Source of the DNA: Okapia johnstoni
Taxonomy: Eukaryota; Chordata; Mammalia; Artiodactyla; Giraffidae
Assembly (NCBI GenBank): GCA_024291935.2
Contig: CM044307.1
Span: 97,221,461-97,285,460, forward strand
DNA length: 64,000 bases
Direction: 5' to 3'
Below, in pieces: positions 11,101-20,879 of the stretch (position 1 is its first letter; every line of letters begins with the position of its first letter). A program made the position numbers and the translations under genes. The notes below the pieces were generated by a model. That model searched no databases, was not told the DNA's origin, and saw only the letters and a list, made by a program, of their open reading frames with translations.

Positions 11101-11624
11101 TGGGTGCCTGATTTTGTGACCAGGCATACTTGGTGACTGAAAGAAAGACATTTAGCCAAGACCCAATCCTCGGATAAGAGACAGAAAGTGAGACAAAAAC
11201 ACTGTGGCCCTGTCACAAAGTGCTCTCATGCTCTGTGTGATAATGTCTGAGAGTCCTTCCGTCTGAGGAGGGTGGCCATTCTAATTAGTCTGGACGTCAG
11301 TGCAACTTGGCCCTGTTTTTTGACTTCCTGGTTTATAATGAGGGAGAGTCAGGTTGTGCTAAGACCTTTTCTCCCTATGCCATCCTCCCATTACCCATTA
11401 ACGAGTTTTGCAGATTGTGGTTTTTAGAGAATATTCTCCACTGTCTCAAATGGCCTACTTGGTAAAGGCCCCCGATGGGCATAGAAGAAATAGATCCCTT
11501 TCTGAAATGCAATAGGGTTCAGCTTTACTTAGTATCTTCCAGGTTTCAGTGATGGGCAAATAACAGAATGTTGCCTGAGTTTTCCATATATTTCAGTTTT
11601 AGAAATCTGGGAGGGAATAAATGT
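11101..11624. other. Non-coding DNA
   Basis: No gene or recognisable repeat until about 11625, where an L1MA 3' UTR piece (aattaggaggttgggagtaa) begins and is cut at 11670 by BovB copy B. Confidence 0.45.
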
Positions 11625-11791
11625 AAAAGCAGAGCTTTGAAATTAGGAGGTTGGGAGTAACTTATACACATTCAGTTCAGTTCAGTTCAGTTGCTCAGTC
11701 GTGTCCAACTCTTTGTGACCCCATGAATCGCAGCATGCCAGGCCCCCCTGTCCATCACCAACTCCCGGAGTTTACTCAAACCCATGTCCAT

Positions 11792-13774
11792 TCAGTCGGT
11801 GATGCCATCCAGCCATCTCGTCCTCTGCCCTCCCCTTCTCTTCCTGCCTTCAATCTTTCCCAGCATCAGGGTCTTTTCAAATGAGTCAGCTCTTCGCATC
11901 AGCTGGCCGAAGTATTGGAGTTTCAGCTTCAACATCAGACCTTCCAATGAACACTCAGGACTGATCTCCTTTAGGATGGACTGGTTGGATCTCCTTGCAG
12001 TCCAAGGGACTCTCAAGAGTCTTCCCCAACACCACAGTTCAAAAACATCAATTCTTTGGTGCTCAGCTTTCTTCACTGTCCAACTCTCACATCCATACAT
12101 GACCACTGGAAAAACCATAGCCTTGACTAGATGGACGTTTGTTGACAAAGTAATATCTCTGCTTTTTAATATGCTGTCTAGGTTGGTCATAACTTCCCTT
12201 CCAAGGAGTAAGCGTCTTTTAATTTCATAGCTGCAATCACCATCAGCAGTGATTTTGGAGTCAGAAAAATAGTCAGCCACTGTTTCCACTGTTTCCCCAT
12301 CTATTTGCCATGAAGTGATGGGACCAGATGCCATGATCTTAGTTTTCTGAATGTTGAGCTTTATGCCAACTTTTTCACTCTCCTCTTTCACTTTTATCAA
12401 GAGGCTCTTTAGTTCTTCTTTGCTTTCTGCCATAAGGGTGGTGTCATCTGCATATCTGAGGTTATTGATATTTCTCCTGGCAATCTTGATTCCAGCTTGT
12501 GCTTCCTCCAGCCCAGTGTTTCTCATGATGTACTCTGCATATAAGTTAAATAAGCAGGGTGACAATATACAGCCTTGACGTACTCCTTTTCCTATTTGGA
12601 ACCAGTCTGTTGTTCCATGTCCAGTTCTAACTGTTGCTTCCTGACCTGCACACAGATTTCTCAAGAGGCAGATCAGGTGGTCTGGTATTCCCATCTCTTT
12701 CAGAATTTTCCACATTTTATTGTGATCCACACAGTCAAAGGATTTGGCATAGTCAATAAAGCAGAAATAGAATTTTTTTTCTGGAACTCTCTTGCTTTTT
12801 TGATGATCCAATAGATGTTGGCAATCTGATCTCTTGTTCCTCTGCCTTTTCTAAAACCAGCTTGAACATCTGGAAGTTCACAGTTGACATACGTTGAAGC
12901 CTGGCTTGGAGAATTTTGAGCATTACTTTACTAGCGTGTGAGATGAGTGCAATTGTGCGGTAGTTTGAGCATTTTTTGTCATTGCCTTTCTTTGGGATTG
13001 GAATGAAAACTGAGCTTTTCCAGTCCTGTGGCCACTGCTGAGCTTTCCAAATATGCTGGCATATTGAGTGCAGCACTTTCAAGGAATCATCTTTCAGGAT
13101 TGGAAATAGCTCAACTGGAATTCTATCATCTCCACTAGCTTTGTTCATAGTGATGCTTCCTAAGGCCCACTTGATTTCACATTCCAGGATGTCTGGCTCT
13201 AGGTGAGTGATCACACCACTGTGATTATCTGGGTCATGAAGGTCTTTTTTGTATAGTTCTTCTGTGTATTCTTGCCACCTCTTCTTAATATCTTCTGCTT
13301 CTGTTAGGTCTATACCATTTCTGTCCTTTATCGAGCCCGTCTTTGCATGAAATGTTCCCTTGGTATCTCTCATTTTCTTGAAGAGATCTCTAGTCTTTCA
13401 CATTCTATTGTTTTCCTCTATTACTTTGCATTAATTGGTGAGGAAGGCTTTCTTATCTCTCCTTGCTATTCTTTGGAACTCTGCATTCAAATGGGTATAT
13501 CTTTCCTTTTCTCCTTTGCTTTTCGCTTCTCTTCTTTTCACAGCTCTTTGTAAGGCCTCCTCAGACAGCAATTTTGCTTTTTTGCATTTCTTTTCCATGG
13601 GGATGGTCTTGATCCCTTTCTCCTGTACAATGTCATGAACCTCTGTCCATAGTTCATCAGGCCATCTATCAGATCTAGTCCCTTAAATCTATTTGTCACT
13701 TCTACTGTATAATCATAAGGGATTTGATTTAAGTCATACCTGAATGGTCTAGTGGTTTTCCCTACTTTCTTCAA
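11792..13774 (-). pseudogene. BovB reverse transcriptase remnant (copy B)
   Basis: Minus-strand pieces at 13774-13538, 13373-12753 and 12811-11792 together span the linker, RT palm and C-terminal region. The last piece, 339 codons, is the longest open frame in the window. It holds the palm motif residues DYAKSFDCVDHNKMW, the GVRQGCILSPCLFN block, the YADD active site (codons at 12443-12454) and the C-terminal FELWCWGRLLRVPW block. Frameshifts near 12780 and 13450-13550 separate it from the upstream parts. The enzyme would copy BovB RNA, and probably Bov-A/Bov-tA RNA, into DNA, but this copy is disabled. Confidence 0.88.
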
Positions 13775-13897
13775 TTTAAGTCTGAATTTGGCAATAAGGA
13801 GTTCATGATCTGAGCCACAGTCAGCTCCCTGTCTTGCTTTTGCTGACTGTATAGAGCTTCTCCATCTTTGGCTACAAAGAATATAATCACTCTGATT

Positions 13898-14815
13898 TCA
13901 GTGTGGACCATCTGGTGATGTCCATGTGTAGAGTCTTCTCTTGTGTTGTTGGAAGAGGGTATTTCCTATGACCAGTGCGTTTTCTTGGCAAAACTCCATT
14001 AGCCTTTCCTCTGCTTCGTTCTGTACTCCAAGGCCAAATTTGCCTGTTACTCCAAGTGTTTCTTGACTTCCTACTTTTTCATTCCAGTCCCCTATCATGA
14101 AAAGGACATCTCTTTTGGGTGTTAGTTCTAAAAGCTCTTGTAGGTCTTCATAGAACCATTCAACTTCAGTTTCTTCAGTGTTACTGGTTGGGGCATAGAC
14201 TTGGATTACCGTGATATTGAATGGCTTGCCTTGGAAACGAACAGAGATCATTCTGTTGTTTTTGAGATTGCATCCAAGTGCTGCATTTCAGACTCTTTTG
14301 TTGACTATGATGGCTACTCCATTTCTTCTAAGGGATTCCTGCCCACAGTAGTAGACATAATGGTCATCTGAGTTAAATTCACCCATTCCAGTCCATCTTA
14401 GTTCATTGATTCCTAGAATGTTGACGTTCACTCTTGCCATCTCCTGTTTGACCACTTCCAATTTGCCCTGATTCATGGACCTAACATTCCAGGTTCCTAT
14501 GTAATATTGCTCTTTACAGCATCGGACCTTGCTTCTATCACTGGTCAGATCCATAGCTGGGTGTTGTTTTTGCTTTGACTCCATCCCTTCATTATTTCTG
14601 GAGTTATTTCTCCACTGATCTCCAGTAGCATATTGGGCACCTACCAACCTGGGGAGTTCATCTTTCAGTGTCCTATATTTTTGCCTTTTCATATTGTTTA
14701 TGGGGTGCTCAAGCCAAGAATACTGAAGTGGTTTGCCATGCCCTTCTCCAGTGGACCACATTCTGTCAGACCTCTCCACCATGACCCATCCATCTTGGGT
14801 GGCCCCACACGGCAT
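13898..14815 (-). pseudogene. BovB endonuclease domain remnant (copy B)
   Basis: The apurinic-type (EEP fold) endonuclease of BovB nicks target DNA to prime reverse transcription. On the minus strand, residues YIGTWNVRSMNQGKLEVV open the domain, and the GDWN motif is encoded at 14081-14092. A break separates the first piece (14815-14288) from the second (14251-13898); the join contains stops. It precedes the RT part of the same element. Start choice is meaningless because the frame is broken. Not expected to produce protein. Confidence 0.85.
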
Positions 14816-14936
14816 GACTTAGTTTCATTGAGTTAGACAAGGCTGTGGTCTGTGTGATCAGATTGGCTAGTTGTCTGTGATTGTGGTTTCAGTCTGTCTG
14901 CCCTCTGATGCCCTCTCTCATCTCCTAGCATCTTAG

Positions 14937-15392
14937 TACACACTACTGTATATAACATAAATAACCAACAAGGGCCTACTGTATAGCGCAGGGGACTATA
15001 CTGAATGTTTTGTAGTAACTTACACAGGAAAAGAACTTGAATAAGAATATATATGTATTACATATACTTCCCTGGTGGCTCAGTGTTAAACAATCCACCT
15101 GCCAATTCAGGAGACGCAGGTTCAATCCCTGGGTCTGGAAGATCCCCTGGAGAAGGAAATGTCAACCCACTCCAGTATTCTTGCCTGGAAAATCCCATGG
15201 ACAGAGGAGCCTGGTGGGCTACAGTCCGTGGGATCAGAAAAGAATCAGACATGACTTAGTGGCTAAACAACAACAACAATATAGAGAGACATACATATTT
15301 GTATTTATGTAGAACTGAATCACTATGAAACTAACACAACACTGTAAATCAACTACACTTCCATCAAATAAGTAAATAAGTAATAAAAAAAA
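14937..15392 (+). mobile_element. L1MA-type 3' end, host of BovB copy B and a Bov-tA
   Basis: The right part of an old L1 3' UTR whose left part is at about 11625-11670. It resumes after BovB with tacacactactgtatataac, is interrupted again by the Bov-tA at 15067-15280, and ends ctgtaaatcaactacacttc plus an A-rich tail. Confidence 0.8.
15067..15280 (+). mobile_element. Bov-tA SINE
   Basis: tRNA-Glu-like head (cttccctggtggctcagtgt ... ggttcaatccctgggtctgg) fused to a Bov-A body (ggagaaggaaatgtcaaccc ... gacatgacttagtggctaaa) with a short CAA-repeat tail. It is inserted in the L1MA 3' end. Confidence 0.92.
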
Positions 15393-16880
15393 ATATACAA
15401 ACAGAGCCTTGGAAGGGAATTACAGTTCCATGGACCAATGCCCTAGGGTTAGACAAGCGCTCTTGTGAGCTATTCATCCCCTTGGAAGGAGCCGACCCAG
15501 GGGGCCTCAAGTACCCGGCCCCTCAGGCCCTCCTCCATCAGAGCACTCTGTTCTTAACCATTTTGTACATTGAGATTTTACAAAATATTTCTTCTGATGA
15601 AAAATTTCTGAATCAAAGACTTCATTTTGTAGGTGAGGAACTGGAGGCCCAGGAACGTGGGGTAACCTGCTCAGGGTCACAGTGGTTGTCATATGCAGAG
15701 CTGAGGGCAGAATTCAAATCTCAATTTCTGGGCCAGTCTTCTTTGTTCTATCGCATACCATCTTCCACTTCTCTGCCTAAGCTGGGCATCTTCTTTTTAA
15801 TAGATGCTCACTTGGATGGTACTATAAATATTGGCAAAATGTTTGACACAGATCAGAAGATGAAAATTGTTATTTCTCATTTGAACAATTGCTATGACAT
15901 GATCTGGGTTCTGGCTTCAAATTCTTACCCTGTTTCCATGAGCGGGGTGACTGAATTTCTCTCTGTTGCAGTCTTATTGTAAAATGACACTCAACAACTG
16001 CTCAGCTTTTTGCAAGTAAGCAGATAGCTAATACAGAATGCTGCTGTGATTATTGGTTTATTGCTTTGATTATACAAAAACAATTACTATCCATGCATTG
16101 TAAAGGCTCCACTACAGTGAACTGTCTCTTAACACTTTTGAAAAAGCTAAGGCAATAATCAAAACAGTCACCATTTGTATGGAACATAACTGGAGTTAAT
16201 CAAACCATGATCAAAGGACCTGTGTTGCCTGCAAACTATGCAGTCTAAAGGGCAATAAGAACTAAGGAATGAGCCTTGAGAAATCATCTGACTGTCCTAA
16301 ATCTTATAAAGCCTGGAATACATATGAAAGGAATACTGGAGAAGAATTCACTGGGGCTGTCTCTTAACTAATGAACAACATAAGCACCAGAAACTTCAGT
16401 TGGTCCTGAAATTCACTGCTTCTCATTTAGAAGCTGCTTCTAAACGTGGCAGCTCTCCCACTGCCTAATTAAAATGCCTTCCCAGAGCAGCTTCAAATCT
16501 GACAAGGATGAATTGTTGCCAAATGGGCCCCTTTCTTTGCCGGGCCTGTAGATCATTTGCCTCCAGCTAACAGGAACTGAGCCAAAAGTGGGCCATCAGA
16601 AGGTTTCAGTCACTGATTAAGGACTGTTCTATGATGCTCAAATGTGGAATGAGCTCTGTGGTAGCTCAGAGGATTCTGTAATATCAGTAAACTGGGCATA
16701 GCTATGCTACAAGGTAGGCAAATTGGTGTTCATACGAACATGAGTCTAGTGTGTGCAATGGTTTCCAATCTCTTTCATGGTTGTGTCCAACATCCAGATT
16801 ATGTGAGATTATGTCTCCGTCTGTAGATCATGGGTTGGAAATCCTCATGGGGTCATGGACTGGTGTTGGGGGATTTGTGC
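15393..16880. other. Non-coding DNA with MIR fragments
   Basis: Two MIR pieces are recognisable. 15628-15760 is minus strand (tgaggaactggaggcccagg, cagggtcacagtggttgtca). 15895-15990 is plus strand (atgatctgggttctggcttc). The 166-codon frame at 15482-15982 runs straight through both, so it is chance. The remaining 0.9 kb is unassigned. Confidence 0.5.
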
Positions 16881-16898
16881 GCAGGTTCTGGCCCAGTT

Positions 16899-17023
16899 TG
16901 GAGAAGGCGATGGCACCCACTCCAGTCCTCTCGCCTGGAAAGTCCCATGGACGGAGGAGCCTGGTAGGCTGCAGTCCACGGGGTCACAAAGAGTCGGACA
17001 TGACTGAGCGACTTCACTTTCAC
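16899..17023 (+). mobile_element. Bov-A monomer SINE with TSD
   Basis: A single Bov-A unit (ggagaaggcgatggcaccca ... gactgagcgacttcactttc). A perfect 13-bp duplication, ttctggcccagtt, lies at 16886-16898 and 17024-17036. It sits inside a MIR-like repeat. Confidence 0.93.
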
Positions 17024-17036
17024 TTCTGGCCCAGTT

Positions 17037-17150
17037 ACTGAGTCTCTTTGCTGGATTAAACTTTGGGCCTCTGTTTCCTCATCTATGAAATAGCCAGTGA
17101 GGCAGAAAGTTAGGTTAGGAATTTTTAAAGTACTTTTCCAGTTCTAACAG
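17037..17150 (+). mobile_element. MIR right half
   Basis: gggcctctgtttcctcatct followed by atgaaatagccagtgaggca is typical of MIR after its core. The left half (ending gcaggttctggcccagtt) lies before the Bov-A monomer, so the monomer is the younger element. Confidence 0.6.
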
Positions 17151-17368
17151 CTTCTTAATTTATGGCTAAAGGTAGTAACGACCAACAGCTTTCCTTCTCT
17201 CTTCGGATTATTTAAATTGTCTCATATATCAAATTACAATGGATTTTAAAATTACATTGTGGCCTATTACCCATCTATGTAGTATGTTAAAGAAGTTTAT
17301 TGTTTTGATTACTGCCTGGGCTAGTGATTTAGTAAGAACTAAACTGTGCTGTGAGAAGCAAAATCTGG

Positions 17369-17505
17369 AATTCCTTGGCAGTCCTGAAGCTAGGAATCTG
17401 TATTCTCACTGCTGAGGGCTCAGTTCAGTCCCTGGTTGGGGAACTAAATGCCCACAAGCTGAGAGGTATGGCCAAAACAAAACAGAGAGAGAGAAAGAAA
17501 CCAAG
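17369..17505 (+). mobile_element. CHR-type tRNA-Glu SINE, diverged
   Basis: Head ggaattccttggcagtcctg, B-box area ttcagtccctggttggggaa, then tggccaaaacaaaacagag. Diverged from the younger CHR copies in this window; no clear TSD. Confidence 0.7.
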
Positions 17506-17642
17506 ACCTGACTACTGCAGTTTAAAAACACAAGGTTTTCTTCTCTGACATAGAAGAACTCTAGAAGTAGGAAATCCACAAACACAGTGGCTTGGTAAAG
17601 AAGTCCCACCGCATGTGGCTACTAACCTCAAGTTTACCTCCT

Positions 17643-17962
17643 GTGAAGTGAGGTGAAAGTCCCTCAGTCATGTCTGATTCTTTGCGACCCCATGGACTAT
17701 ACAGTCCATGGAATTCTCCAGGCCAGAACACTGGAGTGGGTAGCCTTTCCCTTCTCCAGGGCATCTTCCCAACCCAGGGATCGAACCCAAGTCTCCCGCA
17801 TTGCAGGTGGATTCTTTACCAGTTGAGCCACAAAGGAAGCCCAAGAATACTGGAGTGGGTAGCCTATCTCTTCTCCAGCAGATCTTACCAACTCAGGAAT
17901 CGAACTGGAGTCTCCTGCATTGCAGGAGGACTCTTTGCCAACTGAGCTATCAGGGAAGCCCA
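17643..17962 (-). mobile_element. Two-headed Bov-tA SINE inserted as one unit
   Basis: On the minus strand a tRNA-Glu head (ggcttccctgatagctcagt) and partial body are followed by a second complete Bov-tA (ggcttcctttgtggctcaac ... ctgagggactttcac). The pair is bounded by one near-perfect 12-bp duplication, agtttacctcct (17631-17642) and agattacctcct (17963-17974), with no repeat between the two heads. It therefore moved as one 320-bp element. Confidence 0.88.
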
Positions 17963-17974
17963 AGATTACCTCCT

Positions 17975-18887
17975 AATACAATATCATTGCTAGGATGCCA
18001 ACCCTTCCGTCTATATTCCAGGAGCAAGGGGAAATTGACAAAAGCGGGGGCATCCTTTGACTAGGGAATGCTGTTCATAATCTGGCACACTGCCATCCTA
18101 AATAAAACTGGGGTCCTGTTGCTGAGAAGAAATAGGACCAACCATCTGGCTCTGTCACAGCCAGTTATCTCAGCTGGATTCCTTGGCCATTTCCTCAGTC
18201 CTGAATAGCTTTCTCCCAAATTCAAGAGCCAATCTAGACAAACTCCTTTGTTTTTCAACACCTTTAAGCCATGTAAGGAGCCTGGGAGGGAAGGCACTAT
18301 CTTGCTGATTGAGGATTTGAAAGATCATTTTCAAAGGTGAAAGGCAGCAAATTTATTCTAGTGTAGGTGCCACTTGAAGAACTTGCTATTTTTGAATTAT
18401 TACAGTAAGAGTATTTTCCAGTTTTGCCTAGGAAATAAACTAATTTCCACCTTCCTAAAAAATATTTCAAAACTATTTAAAGTAATTCTGTTCTTGCTAT
18501 GAATAAGTTCCACAGCTTAGCAACAGAGAACAGAGGGGAGACATATAAAGCTTTTTCTTTTTTAAAAAAATAATAGCTCACGCTCAACTTTGGATTAGGT
18601 AAAATAGTCACTCGGGCAAAAAGAATTCACTTCCTGAAGTTCTGTTTTTATCTTTGCTGCTAAAAACCCAGACTGCATTTCTCACTATGGTATTTTGCTT
18701 TTTTAATAATCTTAGTTCATCTGACTAGTCAAAAATGCCAAAGAGGTATATGGGTTTTAAGAAATTAAAAACAGAACCCAATCAAAACCTAAGAAGACTG
18801 AAGGCTGAAGCCATTTTGTGACAGTGCTTTAGTTCAAACACTTTGGTTCTGGGTTCATCTTTACCACAGATCGCTGTTCCCCATCTG
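17975..18887. other. Non-coding DNA
   Basis: About 0.9 kb, AT-rich after 18350, with no recognised repeat, exon or RNA gene. Confidence 0.45.
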
Positions 18888-18956
18888 TGACAGTTAATTC
18901 TATGTGTCATCATGGCTACACCACAGTAGTCAGATATTTGGTTAAACAACAATTTA

Positions 18957-19087
18957 TTTTTTGTTTATTTTTTAATTGGCCATACTCCACAGCTTGCTGA
19001 CTCTTAGTTTCCTAACCAGGGGTTGAACCCATGCCCACTGCAGTGGAAGCACAGTGCTCTAGCTACTGGATTGCCAGGAAATTCACC
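18957..19087 (-). mobile_element. CHR-type tRNA-Glu SINE with worn TSD
   Basis: Minus-strand copy: T-rich tail, ggccatactccacagcttgc, ggggttgaacccatgcccac, ending at the head gattgccaggaaattc. The duplication is aaacaacaattta (18944-18956) and aaacagcagttta (19088-19100), 11 of 13 identical. Confidence 0.85.
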
Positions 19088-19127
19088 AAACAGCAGTTTA
19101 GATTTTGATGTGAAGGCATTTTTTAGA

Positions 19128-19355
19128 TGAGTACATGTATGCATGTATGTTTAGTCATGTCCAACTCTTTGTGACTCCATGGGCTATAGCCCACCAGGCT
19201 CCTTTGTTCATGGAGTTTTCCAGGCAAGAATCCTGGAATGGGTTGCCATTTCCTACTCCAGGAGAACTTCCCAACCCAGGGATCAAACCCATGTCTCTTG
19301 CATCTCCTGAATTGGTAGGCAGATTCTTTACCACTGCACCCACTGGGAGGCCCCC
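19128..19355 (-). mobile_element. Bov-tA SINE
   Basis: Bov-A body (tttagtcatgtccaactctt ... aagaatcctggaatgggttg) then a tRNA-Glu head (gggatcaaacccatgtctct ... cactgggaggcccc) on the minus strand. ttttagatgag on the left and ttttcagatgag on the right look like the TSD with a one-base change. Confidence 0.88.
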
Positions 19356-19640
19356 TTTTCAGATGAGACTGCCATTTAAATCAGTCAGTTTCAAGTAAAG
19401 CAGATTATCCTCCACAGTGTAGGTGGGTCTCATCCAATCAGTTGAAGGCCTTGAGAGATAAAGACTACATTTGCCAGAGGGAGAAGGAATTCTGCCTTCA
19501 GACTGCCTTCTGACTCATGACTCCAACATCAACTCTGCCCTGGTCCCTAGCCTGCTAGCCTTCTCTAAAGAACTTGCCAGCTCCCACAACTGCAGGAACC
19601 AATTTCTTAAAACTTTAATAGACAGACAGATAGACAGACA

Positions 19641-20343
19641 CTCAGAGGACACAAACAAAACCTTGTGTGTGCCAGGCCCCAGGGAAAGGAGCAGTGACCT
19701 TCATAAGAGACTGACCCAGACCAGACTTTGAGTGTTTCAGTATCTCCTGCAGAGGCATGGGTCAGGAGTGGTCTGCTGTGGGGACAGGGGCTCTGGCTGC
19801 AGTAGACCTGGGAGGTGGGGAATGTGGCCTAGGTCCTCTTGGAGGAACTCGCCATCACCTCCCCTATAGAGCCACTGAGCAGATGACCCACAAGCTGGAG
19901 AACAATCACACCAAAGAAGTTCTTGCACTTTGCAAAAGTTCTAGGGCCCACAACAGATTTCCCAACCTGGGCATCTGGCAAAAGGACTGAGAATCCCCAG
20001 GGAACTTGACTTTGAAGGCCAGAGGGATTTGATTACAGAACTTCCACAGGACTGGGGAAACACTCTGGGAAGGCACAAACAAAATCTTGTGTGCAACAGG
20101 ACCCAGAAGAAAGAAGCAGCGACCCCACAAAAGACTGAAGCACACTTGCTTGTGAGTGTCCTGGAGTCTCTGGCAGAGGTGTGGATCGACAGTGGCCTGC
20201 CTCAAGGTGAGGGGCACTGAATACAACAGTCCTGGGAACCAGGCATGATGATGTAATTTCTTTTGAAGGAAGTCGCCATTACTGCCATTGCTCCTACCAT
20301 AGTTCGGCCTCAGGCCAAACTACAGTGAGGGAACAAAACACCA
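19641..20343 (+). repeat. Tandem 5' units upstream of BovB copy C
   Basis: Two related units start with acaaacaaaa and cttgtgtg at about 19650 and 20074, giving a 424-bp period. Shared blocks include ggagcagtgacc/gaagcagcgacc, the ctggcagaggtgtgg/ctgcagaggcatgg pair and ggaactcgccat/ggaagtcgccat. The array leads directly into BovB 5' sequence with no intervening TSD. In established LINE biology such monomers act as promoters (mouse L1); here that role is inferred. They resemble, from memory, the 5' region of bovid L1. Confidence 0.6.
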
Positions 20344-20879
20344 CCCATCTGCAGAAAATTGGCTTAAAGATTTATTGAGCACAGCCCCCACCCAACAAAG
20401 CAAGACCCAGTTGCCCCAAGAGCAGTCCCTCCCATCAGAAAGCTTCCACAAGCCTCTTATCCTCATCCATCAGACATCAGACAGAATGAAAACCACAGTC
20501 ACAGAAAACCAACCAAATGATCACATGGATCACAACATTGTCTAACTCAGTGAAACTATGAGCCATACCGTGTAGGGCCACCCAAGATGGATGGGTCATA
20601 GTGGAGAGTTCTAACAAAACTTGGTTCACTGGAGAAGGTAATAACAAACTTCTTCAGTATTCTTGCCTTGAACGATATGAAAAGGCAAAAAGATATGACA
20701 CTGAAAGATGAACTCCCCAGGTTGGTAGATGCCCAATATGCTACTGGAGAAGAGTGGAGAAATAGCTCCAGAAGGAATGAAGAGGCTGAGCCAAAGTGGA
20801 AACAATGCCTAGTTGTGGATGAAACTGGTGGTGAAAGTAAAGTCCAGTAAAATAAAGTCCAACGTTATAAAGAACAATA

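Larger units (their letters stand above)
11671..14936 (-). mobile_element. BovB LINE copy B, near full length
   Basis: About 3.27 kb, close to the roughly 3.2 kb known for BovB. The ACTGA-type tail lies at the left (11671-11690, four ttcag units on the plus strand) and the 5' end at about 14936. Endonuclease and reverse transcriptase regions are both present. The host is an L1MA-type 3' end: aattaggaggttgggagtaa on the left joins accaacaagggcctactgta on the right. At least 6 bp (tacaca, 11665-11670 and 14937-14942) are duplicated. Confidence 0.93.
18888..19625 (+). mobile_element. Ancient mammalian repeat, host of three younger insertions
   Basis: The text ctgtgacagttaattctatg, gtcagatatttggttaaaca, tgggtctcatccaatcagtt, aaggaattctgccttcagac and aggaaccaatttcttaaaac follows the order of a well-known old mammalian repeat that I cannot name for certain. 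It resumes at 23691-23745 (tttctctggagaactctgac). It is split by a CHR SINE, a Bov-tA and BovB copy C. Confidence 0.65.

Noticed and set aside
15067..15130. tRNA-gene-like A and B boxes here and in every Bov-tA/CHR copy
   Set aside because: These are SINE heads derived from tRNA-Glu: diverged, lacking a foldable acceptor stem and fused to SINE bodies. They are not tRNA genes.
15482..15982. 166-codon open frame that might be a small gene
   Set aside because: It runs through two MIR fragments, has no domain, signal peptide or exon boundaries, and its start has no supporting context.
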